Below are positions 32,929-45,350 of a stretch of 64,000 nt of DNA, one piece after another; positions within the stretch are counted from its first letter, which is position 1, and the number at the start of each line of letters is the position of its first letter. Made by a program: the position numbers and the translations under genes. Location of the stretch: the NCBI RefSeq assembly GCF_004210375.1, contig NC_134837.1, positions 154,483,310 to 154,547,309 on the forward strand, given 5' to 3'. Origin of the DNA: Tachypleus tridentatus. Taxonomy: Eukaryota > Arthropoda > Merostomata > Xiphosura > Limulidae. The notes under the pieces were generated by a model. The model saw only the letters and a program-made list of their open reading frames with translations, was not told the DNA's origin and ran no database searches.

Positions 32929-33347
32929 TACAGAGATATCCCTTCTTACGCTTTCACTGAAGCAACACGTTTTCAAGTACACGTATCAGCAGCTGTGACA
33001 CTTCAGTGTAGTCCAACAAAAACATTTTTCTTTGTTTTCAAATTGTTTAGGAGTCAAAAACGTCCTAGAATTCAGTTGAACAAGAAATGTGACAGTAGAG
33101 AAACGATTATCTCTTCATTACGTTTTAATAAACTTTTTGTACCACCTTTTTCTTCCTAAGCACAGGTTTCAAAATAACGAGTTTTTATAATTATACTAAT
33201 TCTAAACATTTGCTTACATTACGTGTAAATGTTTTGTTTTCTAACAATTATAGTTCTTATAAACATGTCATGGTATGTAACAGGAAATAATAAATTTTTA
33301 ATAACGTAAATAATAACCGGATTTGAAAACTCGGGTAAGTTCGCAAG
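32929..33347. other. No gene seen
   Basis: AT-rich spacer between two SINEs. Confidence 0.45.
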
Positions 33348-33358
33348 ACCATGCTAAT

Positions 33359-33635
33359 CGTTTGTTTTTGGTTGAATTTCGCGCAAAGCTACACGAAGGT
33401 TATATGCGCTAGCCGTTCCTAATTTAGGTGTGTAAGACTAAAGGGAAGGCAGCTAGCTATCACCACCTACCGCTAACTCTTGGGCTACTCTTTTACCACA
33501 GAATAGTGGGACTGACCAAAACATTATAACACCCCCACAGCTGAAAGGACGAGCATGTTTGTTGCGACGGGGATTCGACTCCGCAATACTCAGATTACGA
33601 ATCGAATGCCTTAACCCACCTAGCCATGCCGTGTC
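33359..33635 (-). repeat. SINE family A copy with 11-bp target duplication
   Basis: Reverse orientation, full length. ACCATGCTAAT is repeated at 33348-33358 and 33636-33646. Confidence 0.96.
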
Positions 33636-33925
33636 ACCATGCTAATGGAAAGTAACTTTGTTTCGTCATTGTTTGGTCATACATACATGTACAAATGTTT
33701 TGTTAGATCTTGTGTAAAGTATTTACAGTCTACACATAATTATGTATAATACTGATACATTTCGTTTTCTAATGTTTTAATGTTTGAGTTTCTAAAATAA
33801 TAGATAACAATTGTTATTTAAAAAGGAGTAATATCTGTCATACAAATATTATGACTTTAGTATAGTTGGTTATATCTGATATGGACGATATCCATTAATA
33901 CCAAACTCACAAAACACAATCCTAG

Positions 33926-34187
33926 CTGCCCGGTATGGCCAGATGGTTAGGGCACTCGAAACATAATATGATGGTTGTGGGTTCTAATCCTTATCATCTC
34001 AAATATGCTTGCCCTTTCAGCGTTGGAGGCGATATAATGTCGCGGCCAATCCCAGTATTCATAGTTCAAAGAGGGGCCCTAGAGTTGGCGTTTGGTGGTG
34101 ACGACTAGTTTCTTTCCCTCTAGTCTTACATTGCTAAATCAGGGACGACTGGAGTAGTTTTGCGAGAAAATTCAAAACAAACAAACA
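33926..34187 (+). repeat. SINE family A copy with 13-bp target duplication
   Basis: AACACAATCCTAG at 33913-33925 and 34188-34200. The tail lacks the GCGCAGATAGCCC segment (ACGACTGGAGTAGTTTTGCG). Confidence 0.95.
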
Positions 34188-34200
34188 AACACAATCCTAG

Positions 34201-35304
34201 TTTACGTTGCAGGTAAGGACTTAAAATCAACAAGAAATGTATTCTATTCGTGAGTTATATACTCTTTTAAAAGCAACAATTAAAATTACATGTGAATATG
34301 TAATAGAGAAAAATTGATTGTAAAAACGAAATTCCTGAATTTGTCTCTATAAGTGATATCGTCCTGAAAGTTTATTTTACACCTCTCTCTAACTACACCT
34401 TTAACGATACCCATGACCCCAAAATAAAGAAAATCATAGCAATTCAGTCAGTACAATTTATCTGGGTTCAATTTCTACTTGAGTTGATGAAAGATATCGA
34501 TGTTACTGGTCTGTTCTTTACAAAATAAACCGATAATTGGAGAAAAAATATATAAAGCCTATACGATTGTCGATAGGACATGTTACTAGACTTATTTTCT
34601 TTAATTTCGGTGTCTTCTTCTCTAACTTATAATTAAGTAAATGAAGAAGAGGTAACGGCATTGTTTTTATTGTTGTTGTTTTCTAAAGTTTGCAGAATTG
34701 AAACGAAGATCTCGAACAGATATATCCAATCATGTATTGTTCTAAAATAAGTAATCCGTGTAGAAGAAGATATATATAACAGTCTCACTTGACATTATTG
34801 GTCTATAACAGACCAGCACTTCCTCATATCATTATACTTACGCTCTGCTTACTTCAGTTTAGCTTATTAGCTCAGTAGAGCTACAAGTAAAAAGTAATCG
34901 TTGCCACACATCAAACTCCTGGAGAGAAAAAGGCCCAGCAACGTAGCCTTCATAATTAATTTACTTTACAGTTTATTGTCTTGAAAAGGAAAAAGAAGCA
35001 AGTGGTAAATATCGATTATAGTTCACATACAAAGATTCTATTCGTCAAGACATATTTTAATACTGAGTTTTAGCAAATGACCAATGGTCATGAGTAACAC
35101 ATGATTATTTACAAAAGTAACAAAACCAAATCTCATAAAAGTTCTAACATGAAAGAATAATAACAATTAACATACTTATTCTATATTTTTGTTATAAATC
35201 GAACTTCACAGGAAATAGATCTAGCTACAAACTCTAAGGTCATTCCTTGTTCCTAAGTTGTCATTTTTCGCCACACCAAACAATGTCTAATGTTTATGAC
35301 GAGT
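34201..35304. other. No gene seen
   Basis: AT-rich sequence. Confidence 0.5.
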
Positions 35305-35415
35305 TGTGTCAATCAGAAAATGTTTACGGACTTTCAGCTCTAAAATTCGGAATTCGATTTTCCCCGGTGGACAAAGAGCTGATAGCTCACTGTGTAGCTT
35401 TGACTTAAAACAACA
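35305..35415 (+). repeat. SINE family B copy, decayed head
   Basis: TTTACGGACTTTCAGCTCTAA, GAATTCGATTTTCCCCGGTGG and GATAGCTCACTGTGTAGCTTTG. Confidence 0.75.
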
Positions 35416-35652
35416 ACACCAGAGCCTAAGTGAGGAAATTATAGCGTTTCGGTTATTTGAAAATTTGTTGTTTCTTATCTATGTGAATCCTCAGGAAAAA
35501 AACGAAGTGTTATTGAACGTGATTGTCAAACATTCTCATATAATAATTAGGTGGGCACTATAAGTTTGTATCTGTTTTGGTGTTATTTTGAACGACTAAA
35601 TCTGTTATACATATAATATATATATATATATAACACATTTAACATCTGCGCG

Positions 35653-35888
35653 TGATCTAGCATGGCCTGATAGTTAGGAGCACTCTACTCCCAATCTATG
35701 GATTTCAGATTGAAATTCGTATAACCGAGCAGACTCACCCTTTCATCTCAGTTCAGTTTTTCATTCGTGAAAGTGTTGTCCAAGAGTTGGCTGTGGGTGA
35801 TGTTGACTAGCTGTCTTTCCTCTAGTTTATCACTGTTAAATTAGGGACAGCTAATATAACTAGCCAGCTCCCTGTCAGGTTGTAAAAG
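35653..35888 (+). repeat. SINE family A-like copy, diverged
   Basis: CTAGCATGGCCTGATAGTTAGG head. The tRNA middle is altered, and the body TCCAAGAGTTGGCTGTGGGTG and TAAATTAGGGACAGC is clear. It has a shortened tail. Confidence 0.85.
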
Positions 35889-36021
35889 AAACAGTGTTTT
35901 ATTATCATAAAATCACATCTCTATAACTTGTAGTATATGTTTGTAATTAGATATATGACAAATTTTTGACAGCCCAGTTTCTGTTTGGTAAAACAACAGA
36001 AAACCTGTAATCTTAAAACCC

Positions 36022-36214
36022 GTGTTTAAGGATATATCCGGAATATTTTCGTTTTGCATTTTTCAGTTACCTAAATACGCGTATGGAAAATGGAATACGC
36101 TGGTTTTGTTAAAGTTTGTTTGTTTGTTTAAAATTAAGCACAAAGCTACACAATTGGCAATCTGTGCTCTGTCCACTAGGAGTATCGAAACCTGGTTTTC
36201 AGAGGTATTGATAT
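36022..36214. repeat. Duplicated segment (copy 2) including a family C SINE
   Basis: Second copy of the 31095-31303 unit (TATCCGGAATATTTTCG, AAATGGAATACGCTGG, TTAAAGTTTGTTTG). The family C SINE (36111-36214, reverse) is cut off before its head. Confidence 0.85.
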
Positions 36215-36707
36215 CTAATGTACAACATCCATAAAATGATGTTTATTAGAATGACCGGTCATTAGTTATCTTGAAGGGTAGCTGTTGTATTGTGTATAGA
36301 GAGTTTATTTTCTAGGAAGCAGCCATCATTTAGTTAAAGTATGTTGATATACATAATAATTAAATAACAGGCTTTTTATGAGTAAGACTGATTATATCTT
36401 TCTTTAAAACTGAATTAACCTGCAACATGCTAGAAATGTTTTGAGAAAGCTAGGCTTCTAAATCCTTGTTTACTATATAAATCCACTAAGTCTCCTGACC
36501 TATAATGGATCTTGAATGACCTGTAACGAAGATAATATTTGTGTTGCATTTTCAACATCTATGCCAGGCACATCTTGACCATAACTGAAATATTACATTA
36601 TTTTGAATATAAAGATAAAATCAGAACAGAGCAATATATATTCATCAGTTAGATCATTTTTAAGACCATCATTTATTAAGAAGCTGAAAGTCAACGGGAA
36701 ATAGTCC
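36215..36707. other. No gene seen
   Basis: AT-rich sequence. Confidence 0.45.
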
Positions 36708-36812
36708 TCAGCTGGAACAGCAGTAAGTCTTCGGATTTACAACGCTAAAATCAGAGATTCTATTCCATTTCTTATTTTCTTCAGTGTGGCTTTGCTATAA
36801 AAAATAAAGACA
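36708..36812 (+). repeat. SINE family B copy
   Basis: CTGGAACAGCAGTAAGTCTTCG, TTTACAACGCTAAAATCAG and GTGTGGCTTTGCTATAAAA. The GGCTCAGCAGATAGCCC part is missing. Confidence 0.85.
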
Positions 36813-36934
36813 CACAAAAGAAAATAACTTGAATATCTAAAAACAATCGCTGGTATAATAATACATTTTATCTTTAAATTAACTAATAATTTTAAAACGC
36901 TCCATAACAATACATCCACATAACTGGAGCGTGA

Positions 36935-37115
36935 ATTTGTGTTCCGTTTAAGTAAAACTCACTGCCAACTTTGAGGCTGTGGGTGCAATATGAGAGTGGT
37001 AGTTAAATTTCCAATTTGGTCAGAGAATAGTGGCACAAGTGTTGACAGTGAGAATTGCTAATAACTGCCTTCCCTGCTGTCAATCATTTCAAAATGGGAA
37101 AGGTTTTAAATAGAC
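36935..37115 (+). repeat. Old family-D SINE fragment
   Basis: GAGGCTGTGGGTGCAATATGA, AATAGTGGCACAAGTGTTGAC and AACTGCCTTCCCTGCTGTCA then CATTTCAAAATGGGAAAGG. Confidence 0.6.
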
Positions 37116-37550
37116 AGTATTTTATAACAACGCAAAAACTGGAATGAAATAATAAAAAAAAGAAATACTTTCTCAATCCGAGAGCAAAAACTGAAATAAC
37201 TCTCTTTGAATGTATTATAACTAACAAATAGAAACCTTTCAAAGATATTCGTTGCATATTTTTAAACCTTATTGATTCCTTATAATCCTTATCCAGCGAT
37301 TACTGCAAATTAATTGTGTGGAATGTTTGTCCTCATAATTAAGTAACATCTTACCTCCTAATTGACCTGAATTGCTCTTATTTAGTGATCTAATTTGTCC
37401 ATTTAAAAGTATTGAAGCTGATGTACGACCTAACATTGTGCTAATGTGGTTGTATATATATTTTTAATATAATGAAAATAGGGTTATTGTGATTAACCTT
37501 ATTCTCTTTTGTATGATGTAAGTTAGTTATAATATGTTATCTATTTTTGA
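37116..37550. other. No gene seen
   Basis: AT-rich sequence. Confidence 0.45.
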
Positions 37551-37561
37551 AGCAATCCAAT

Positions 37562-37603
37562 GTTAACCTGAAGATAACCTAGGAGGGTTGAAACGTTTTT
37601 CTC
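37562..37603 (+). ncRNA. Hammerhead-like motif, solitary copy
   Basis: CUGAAGA, one U, AACC, hexaloop UAGGAG, GGUU, GAAAC, GUU repeats the exact spacing of the two Penelope-arm motifs (core-U-4 bp-6-base loop-4 bp-GAAACGUU). The stem II pairs differ from the other copies yet remain paired. The flanking stem I (GUUAAC against UUUCUC) no longer pairs well. It probably marks a terminal fragment of a related Penelope-like element. Confidence 0.5.
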
Positions 37604-37698
37604 TGGTTATCAATAAAAGTGTTAATACCCATACCACCTTTCTAAGATACAAATCCAATGAAAGATAATTTTTCTATGCTATGATTTGAATGCCTCTG

Positions 37699-37818
37699 CG
37701 CCCCCCGCAAGCACAGCGGTAATTGTCCGGATTTACAACGCTAAAATCAGGGATTCGATTCCCCTCGGTGGGCTCAGAAGATAGTCCTATGTGGCTTTGC
37801 TATAAGAAAACACACACA
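37699..37818 (+). repeat. SINE family B copy with 13-bp target duplication
   Basis: TTGAATGYCTCTG flanks it at 37686-37698 and 37819-37831. The B-box GATTCGATTCCCCTCGG is intact and the tail GGCTTTGCTATAAGAAAAC is complete. Confidence 0.95.
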
Positions 37819-37831
37819 TTGAATGTCTCTG

Positions 37832-38457
37832 ACGTTCTATTTCCCCTTCTATGTTGAGAAAGAGAGTACCTGGTAGACTTGTGCCTTTGTTTTGAATAAT
37901 GACAAGAAAACGGTATGTGTTCTGTTAAGTGTAGGCGTTAATAACATGTGACGTAACAAGTGCATTAAGTTATTGATTGGTTTTCAATTTTATGCACAAT
38001 TCGATCCAAATAGGGGCTTAAGGTAATTTATTTTGTTTTATACTACTACACTTTTACAACTAACAGAGTATATATCGATGTGTGCGGGTGTACATATATA
38101 TATATATAAAGTCGTGGCAACCTTGGTTTATCTACTGTGATAACTTAAAGCCTTTGAAATCACGAATACAAAACTTTAAGAAGGGGTATCTTGGTATCTA
38201 TTTGTGTGACCAAATGTTAGCTATTTTGCATGTATGCTCTTTACAGCGCAGGGTGTTTATTTTTTAAAATGTACAACCATCATGTAACTAGTGAACGGTA
38301 GTGTATAAGACGATGTCCTCAGTATAATTATACATACTTTTGTTTTCATCTCTACTACTTAAGGGTATATATTAGTGTGTGTATAGGAAGATTGTATCTA
38401 GAAGTGAGGCTGTGATTATCTTCTAAGTTCTGTATGTTTAAAGCCCTTATCCAATAA
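37832..38457. other. No gene; short (TA)n at about 38094-38108
   Basis: AT-rich, with no coding signal. Confidence 0.45.
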
Positions 38458-38710
38458 GAGCTAGTTAAGGCATTCGACTCGTAATCCGAGGGTCAAGGGT
38501 TCGAATCCCCCTCACATCAAACATGTTCGCCTTTTCAGCCGTGGGGGGGGGGTTATAATGTGCGGTCAATTCTACTATTCGTTGGTAAAAGATTAGCCAA
38601 GAGTTGGCGGTGGGTGGTGATGACTAACTGCCTTCCCTCTAGTCTTACACTGCTAAATTAGGGAAGGCTAGCGCACATAGCCCTTGAGTAGTTTTACGCG
38701 AAATTAAAAA
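38458..38710 (+). repeat. SINE family A copy, slightly 5'-truncated
   Basis: Starts at GAGCTAGTTAAGGCATTCG, so the first part of the head is lost. It has a run of nine G in GCCGTGGGGGGGGG and an otherwise complete body. Confidence 0.94.
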
Positions 38711-40200
38711 AAAACACAACAAAACAAAGCAACAAAAAGCCATAGAGATAAGGATGCCCCCTCACACTAGGTTACTTTGAGTAAGCCTGACAATTTTGGT
38801 CTTACTAGATGCAGAACTGTGTAAGGAATTAGCTAAACAAATACACATACATTTATACAATGTGAATTAATTTAGGCTTGAAAACGTCGAAGTCACACGT
38901 TTCTTACAATACTTCAGATCCAAAAGTAAATGTAAATGGTTCCTGACAAATTCTAATGTTTTTCTGTTTATTTCTGCCTTGAAGAATAAAGTACTTCTTT
39001 GTGATTCGGGAGTTGCTGGTTTGTTTGTTTTTACTGTTTATTGTTCTAGTCGAGATTTAATGAGTTTTTTTATTTTATCAAATATATCATATTTTTTCTG
39101 CAGTTTAAAGTATGTAATACGTCTAAACCCCTAATATTAATCGAATCGAAAGGCACTATGTTCTTCCATTTAATATTATTTTTCCATTATATGTTCTCAC
39201 GTATATTAGTCTATTTAAGCAGAACGGGATTCAGACCAGAAGTATAAATAATAAAGAAAGACTTTATAAATTAACTCAAAATCATACAAACAACGTTTTA
39301 ATAGTCTAGTTTATGTTCTTAATTGGCTATGACCTGAAATCTTATTACCTTTTCAATTAAATTATTCTGAACTAAAATCAAGGGAAAAGAACGTCTTTCC
39401 CATGACATATATAACTAAATGAGTTGTTAAGAAACGATCGTGTTTCACATCTCAAAGTTTTGATTTTATTTGAAAATGGGTTACGACGTTCATTAATATG
39501 ACTCACTTTAAAAAACGATGTATTAATTATTAAATATTATTTGACGTGGAAGGCGGGCTTAAAAACATTTAATATTTTAATAATAATTTATACGTTTCTT
39601 GTCTTTCATAGTGTTACAAGCTCCTTGTAGAAATCGATAGACGTGGAATCTATTTTCCTGCCAAAAAAACAAAAAACAAAAACGGAAACTAGAATCACAT
39701 ATAAAAATAGCAGAGGAGCAAACACTATCATTATTACAAGCCACTAACAATTCTTTCAGTCAACCAGACAAATAATATAATCCTTTAGTTCCCTCTTATA
39801 GAATGTAATGAAATGCATTCAACCAATTAACTCGAAGAAAGAGCTTTAAAGTAGGTTATCAGATGAACACATTATCCGACATAAGAGCAGGCATGCCACA
39901 TTTACCACGTGGTTATTCGTCTAAAGGTTGTCAACGTTGGCGTGGCTTAGCTGTTTAATGATGTGAACAAGTCAGTAAAGATAAGAATTAGAGCAGTTGT
40001 TCCTTGAAGGTTACCTCATATGCAGCTGAAACAAATAAGACTAACGTTTGTACATTTATATTTTAATCAAGCTTTATGGAATTTCTGTATTATTTCAATC
40101 ATTGAAAACGAAGAAGTATAAACATACCATCTTCTACAACTTGTATCTGACACAAACTTTTATTGATTATTCACCAGGTCAAGCTTAGTGTAAGTTTATG
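38711..40200. other. No gene seen
   Basis: AT-rich. The stretch at about 39950-39990 resembles 46705-46755 (see findings). Confidence 0.45.
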
Positions 40201-40470
40201 TGTTTGTTTTGAATTTGCGCAAAGCTACACGAGATCTATCTGCGCTAGTAGTCCCTAATTTAGCAGTGTAGAGCTAGAGGGAAGGCAGTTAGTCATCACC
40301 ACTCACCGCCAACTCTTTGGCTTCTCTTCTATCAACAAATAATGGGATTGATCGTCACGTTATAACGCACCCACGGATGAAAGGGTGATGATGTTTGGTG
40401 TGACGTGGATTCAAATCTGCGACCCTCAGATTACGAGTCGAGCGCCCTACTTACCTAGACATGCCGGCCA
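40201..40470 (-). repeat. SINE family A copy
   Basis: Reverse orientation: TGTTTGTTTTGAATTTGCGC tail, full body, head ACCTAGACATGCCGGCC. Confidence 0.94.
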
Positions 40471-40575
40471 GTTTAGTGTGATGTCGATCATTAATTAAAC
40501 AACGGAACAAAGAGTGGAGTTAAGTTCATTCACACGCCTCCTTAATGAACACGTCGTCTCTTTCTCACAGATCAT

Positions 40576-40690
40576 TCCCCGCTGGTACAGCGGTGAGTCT
40601 ACGGATTTACTAGAATCAGGGGTTCGATTCCCCTCGGTAAACTCAGCAGATAGCCCGATGTGACTTTGCTATAAGAAAACACACATACAC
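40576..40690 (+). repeat. SINE family B copy
   Basis: CCCGCTGGTACAGCGGTGAG, GGTTCGATTCCCCTCGG B-box, tail GACTTTGCTATAAGAAAAC. A small deletion lies in the anticodon arm (TTTACTAGAATC). Confidence 0.93.
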
Positions 40691-41402
40691 TTTCACAGAT
40701 AGAGATGTTATTTACTTGATAACAAAATGATTCAGAAGAATAATTGAAAAAAAGCTATGCAGGTTTGTGAAAACTGATCGATGAAACAGGTTCTGCTAGT
40801 TAAGAATGTGGCCCCAATTTGAACCTTTATATATGCAACAACAAAGTTAATTCAGATTTATATATCTTCCTTACAAATAACTATTGAAAAACCTTCATAA
40901 AATAAGTTTAAATGAGGATTCATTGCAGTAAAGATGAAGTTTATTTTAAGTGTAATAGTAAGTATTACATATTTATGTTATACTTTCAATGTACTATCCT
41001 AAATTAGATGCTAAAACCTGTTGTGAAGTGATTACACCAATTTTCTATAATGTAAAACTATATTACAGTTATGGAAGAAAGAGTGATATTGATAAAATAA
41101 AACTTAAAACATATTATAAACAGTGTTTTAAATGAAATTCATTTAGAGACAAAAAATGCGACGTTCTTAAACATCAAACCTTTTCTACAGTCTTTAGATC
41201 TTTAATATTCAAAATTCAATCACATTTTTAGTATTTTATATCCTCAGAAATTCAACATTGACTGACATTAACTATTATCTTAGATATTGCACACCTGCCA
41301 AATATGTTGCTGTTTGATTTAAACTATTTTTCTACTATGCCACTCCGGCAATTACCATCTGGGGTATCAGGATCTAGTCTTTTAGAATTTTTAAAACTTT
41401 TC
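40691..41402. other. No gene seen
   Basis: AT-rich sequence. Confidence 0.5.
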
Positions 41403-41500
41403 CTGGATTTACAACGCTAAAATCAGGGTATGATATCCTTCGGTGGACTCAGCAGATAGTCTGATGTAGCTTTGCTATAAGAAAACACACATACACACAC
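41403..41500 (+). repeat. SINE family B copy, 5'-truncated
   Basis: Begins at GGATTTACAACGCTAAAATC. Tail AGCTTTGCTATAAGAAAAC then CA repeat. Confidence 0.9.
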
Positions 41501-42868
41501 CAGTGACAGGGAAGTCTTAATTTCTTAGACGGGCGGAGTAACCATAATATGTACTTTGAACCAAAAGAGGTATCTTTGAATAAGTTCTGGAGAACATGAG
41601 ATTAATGTCAGTTTGAAACAGTATCAGACCGCTGCAAAGTTGTACAAAGACAACCTGATGTAAGTTTATTTTTTGGGAATTAAAAACAGGAACACTTCTT
41701 TAAAAGAAAGAAAAAAACACTTGACCCTTTAATATGTCCTAGAACAACTCTTTGACATATTCTGCTCTCATTAAATAAAAAATCTTGAAAGACCACCGTC
41801 TGTGGATTGTAATTGGTTAGTTGAGCCATATCAGCTTGAAAGTTGGCTTGACATTTACATGGTATACAGCTTTGTCTTCAAGCTTAAACGAGTTTTAATT
41901 TGTATAAGTAGAGAGACAGATTCATTTTTTTACTATGTATTTTAAAATTAGTGTTTTTTTAAAAGAAGGATAAAACAAGACAAAATGTGGTTCACTTTGT
42001 TCGTTAACCGTATTTTCTGAGTGCTTGTGTAGCTTTCGTCTTGTATATTTGATATTGCAATCTCATCACATGCTCGCCAAATCCTATCAAGTTTTCTTCC
42101 TGTTATTTGTGGAGGTGAATGACTTCTGAGCACTTATTCTATGAAACAAGAAAAAAGCAGGATACTATTGACAATTGAGTTTAACAACACATTAACAGCC
42201 TAAAGTAGTTTATATAAAGTTCTGTTGAAAACCTACACAGTTGGTTAGAATGCAAATTAACGAAGTGTGATATTTGTAAGAATTATTGACAAATATTGGG
42301 TAAGGATATTTAATGGAAGCGTACGTTTTGAATTATGATTGCATAAGAATTGTTAGGGATAGCGTGAATTTGCAGGACTGTTGCCAGGGAGCGAATTGCG
42401 GGGCTGGAACTAATGTATTTGAATCAGGATATTGAGAACAAACATAACAATATTTTTTTATTTAGACCCAACTTTATACATACTTTTAACGTTTGTGTTT
42501 ATCAAAATCTGTTCATTAATAAAGAAACGTTTCACAAGAAACAAATATAAATAAAAGGAAACTAAAGAACTGGGATTCAAACCCATGACCTCTGGTCAAT
42601 GAGAGAAGTAGTTCTTTATTAGACACATCCAAGCAGACGTTTCATCTCACATTTCACCAATAAGGCATTTAACTAAGACTATGTTATAGTCACACATTTA
42701 GTGAAGTGATTTACCTCCATCCAAAAAATAATAATTCTAAGTCTGTCAAAGATGTACATTTAGTTTACTGCCTTTGGTTTTTTCTATACATATTATTAGA
42801 ACTCAATGAAACAAAGTTTTCCTGCATAAACCTGTTATTTTTCACTCATCTCTGTCTTTTTGAGGTTT
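41501..42868. other. No gene seen
   Basis: AT-rich sequence. The minus-strand frame at 41948-42133 has no recognised homology. Confidence 0.45.
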
Positions 42869-42982
42869 CCCCAGGGGCATAGCGGTATGTTTGTGGACTC
42901 ACACTACTAGCAACTGGGTTTCGGTACCCAAGGTGTGCAAACCCCAGATTGCTAGTGGTGTAGTTTTGTTAATTCCAAACAA
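42869..42982 (+). repeat. SINE family C copy
   Basis: CCCCAGGGGCATAGCGGTATG, ACTGGGTTTCGGTACCCAAGG and GTGTAGTTTTGTTAATTCC. Confidence 0.85.
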
Positions 42983-43754
42983 TCATTTCAATGTAAACCA
43001 TGTGTTTAAAATGTTGTTTACTTGATTTTTAACAGAATATAAACAACAATATTTAGGAAATAGTCATTTAAAATATATTAGGTTTCAGAATGTTACACAT
43101 TTTTAATGTAAAAATTCAGCTTTGGGTCACTCGTCAGGCAAAATAACATTTTACAAGAAAGTCATCAGGGGCGTTGAAGGGGATGCTATCAATCTCCATT
43201 TGGGCTATAAATAAACATTACTTACACGATCCCCATAACTTCAGTAAATCCGATATCTGTAGAAAGCTGACCGGTAATTTGACTTTGAGTAATTTGAAAC
43301 CTAACTGAAGCTGCCAGATGAAAAATAATCCACTCTCAACACAATAAATATTAATTGTAGTAATAGTAATAAACTTAATATTAATTAAGATTTAAATTCA
43401 AGAAAAAATTATAATTTAAATTTTTAAAATTAATTTTGACCGTAAAGAAAAAAGAATACTTGATGCAGTTGAAGAAAGTTCAATTTTATTCCGGGTGACA
43501 ATAACGACAGAGAAGTATAATGACATGAACTTCTTGAAGTTGTTGGATATAATCCAAATAACAAGATAGACTTTTCACGATAAATAGTCCATAACCAGTA
43601 TCACTTTTAATAATTTTGATAACTGTCATATTTAATGTTCGTTTGTAAATATATGTCACTTTTAATGCTCGTAATATTTTGACATGAGGAGTGAAATTAC
43701 TGGGAAGCGACTTCCCGGAAGTGAACTTACACAGAAACATGCAGAACGACAGAG
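42983..43754. other. No gene seen
   Basis: AT-rich. A GTAAGT donor-like string on the minus strand near 43225 follows a 31-base open piece after CTTTCTACAG; too weak to call an exon. Confidence 0.4.
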
Positions 43755-44640
43755 GTTGAGTGCATTATAATAAAACAACTATAAAGCCTGACCACGTCGT
43801 TATAATCCGTGATGCTAAGACTGATCATGTTCTGTATAACAACCTTGCCCTCTTGACGATAGCTTTCTAGCGTTATTTACATTACTAACGGCTCTGTTGT
43901 ATAGCTGTCAAGTCCAAAGCATACTATCCCTCTCTGATGGTTTCCACAGGCTATCTTGTGTACAAGGGCGAAGAGTCCTCAGCAACATTTTTAACAGTTC
44001 AATCGCTTAAAAGTCCTTAACTACTGTGTGCGACATTACTAGTAATGCTTTCATATATAATAATACGAATACCTGTTTCATTTTCCAGCTGCATGAGGTA
44101 TGTGATGTTTGAACACATAAGTTAAAGAAGCAACCTGTGTTCACATAAATGATGTCACTTTTTCAAATGGAAATCCGTTTTGATTATGCTGCACAATGTT
44201 GTCTGGGGCACACTGACTAATTTTTAGCACTAGTTTTTCTGTTCGCGGATTCTTACCTATAACCTCTGTGCTTAATGTGAATAGAATACAACTTGTAAAT
44301 CTTTCTCACTATGGATCTGATGCTTGTTTCAATTGGATCCAGAATTCTTTGTTTTCAATGTTATAAAGTACAAGAGATATATTTGTTATATAAATGCTAA
44401 ATCTCATATCTGAACACAGATTTACTATATGAGAGCAATATTTTGCAATAGAAAGGATTGTTACTTACATTTCCTAAAGTAAAGATTTATTATTGGTATT
44501 ATATCTACGAAACATCAAGCAATGTTCAAATGTAGTTCTGATACATTCCTTTCCACCAAACTTTATGTTAGTTGTGGTTGTTACAAGACTTGCTGATTTG
44601 CATAATTAAAATCATTTTAATATAACAAACACAACCCTGT
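43755..44640. repeat. Unclassified dispersed repeat, copy 1
   Basis: Both ends match 60600-61420: GAGTGCATTATAATAAAACA with CACGTCGTTATAATCC at the start, and ATGTAGTTCTGATACATT with AAATCATTTTAATATAAC at the end. No coding capacity seen. Confidence 0.55.
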
Positions 44641-45127
44641 ATTAGGTTCTGAATAGCCATTAGTCCTGTTTATTAGTTCAATGTCAATGAGCAAGTACTA
44701 TACCAATTTACACAAAATTTAAAAGCAAATGCTATACTGTAAAATCACAATCTGGCCAGGATAAATCCTCGATATTTTCACTTAGACAACTAAATATATT
44801 TCAGAAGGCTGCGGCTGTTTGTACATACATACTCCTAAAAAGTACGATATGGGCTTAAACTGCCAGTATACCTACCTTATGTTATATAAAAATGTTGTAA
44901 AATAGTTTCAATTAAATAGATTATATACGTTTGTTTGTTTTTAATTTCATAAATATCCAGTTCATCATAACTTGTTGATGTCAGATTCTTGATGTACACG
45001 TTTATAAGAAAGATGCACCATGAACAGAAATGCCCCCTCCCGCATAGAAACTTCAAGTCACATTCATGTATAAAATTATCAAAGCTTAAATAATAGTATT
45101 TGAGAGTACGATATATATATATATATA
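44641..45127. other. No gene; (TA)n at about 45110-45126
   Basis: AT-rich sequence. Confidence 0.45.
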
Positions 45128-45246
45128 GAAAGTGCTTCTTCTTATTGCAAAGTCACAGCAGATTATCTGCTGTGCTCACAAATAGGAATCGAACTCCTGA
45201 TCCTAGTATCGTAAATCTGAAGACTTACCGCTGTCCCACCGGCGGA
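45128..45246 (-). repeat. SINE family B copy
   Basis: Reverse orientation: TTATTGCAAAGTCACAGCAG, GGAATCGAACTCCTGATCC and TTACCGCTGTCCCACCGGCGG. Confidence 0.9.
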
Positions 45247-45350
45247 CAACAACGAAGTTATCTACAAACTATTTTGAAGTGGTAACTACATTTATTCGAT
45301 CTGTTAGTCAGTACTTTACTAAGATTTGCCATTGTTTAACTTATAATGGT

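Noticed and set aside
43224-43275. 31-bp micro-exon on the minus strand with GTAAGT donor and CTACAG acceptor
   Set aside because: Too short and without family resemblance; such pairs occur by chance in 64 kb.
45112-45125. (TA)n runs here and at 27300, 35617 and 38095
   Set aside because: Short simple repeats, common in AT-rich DNA.
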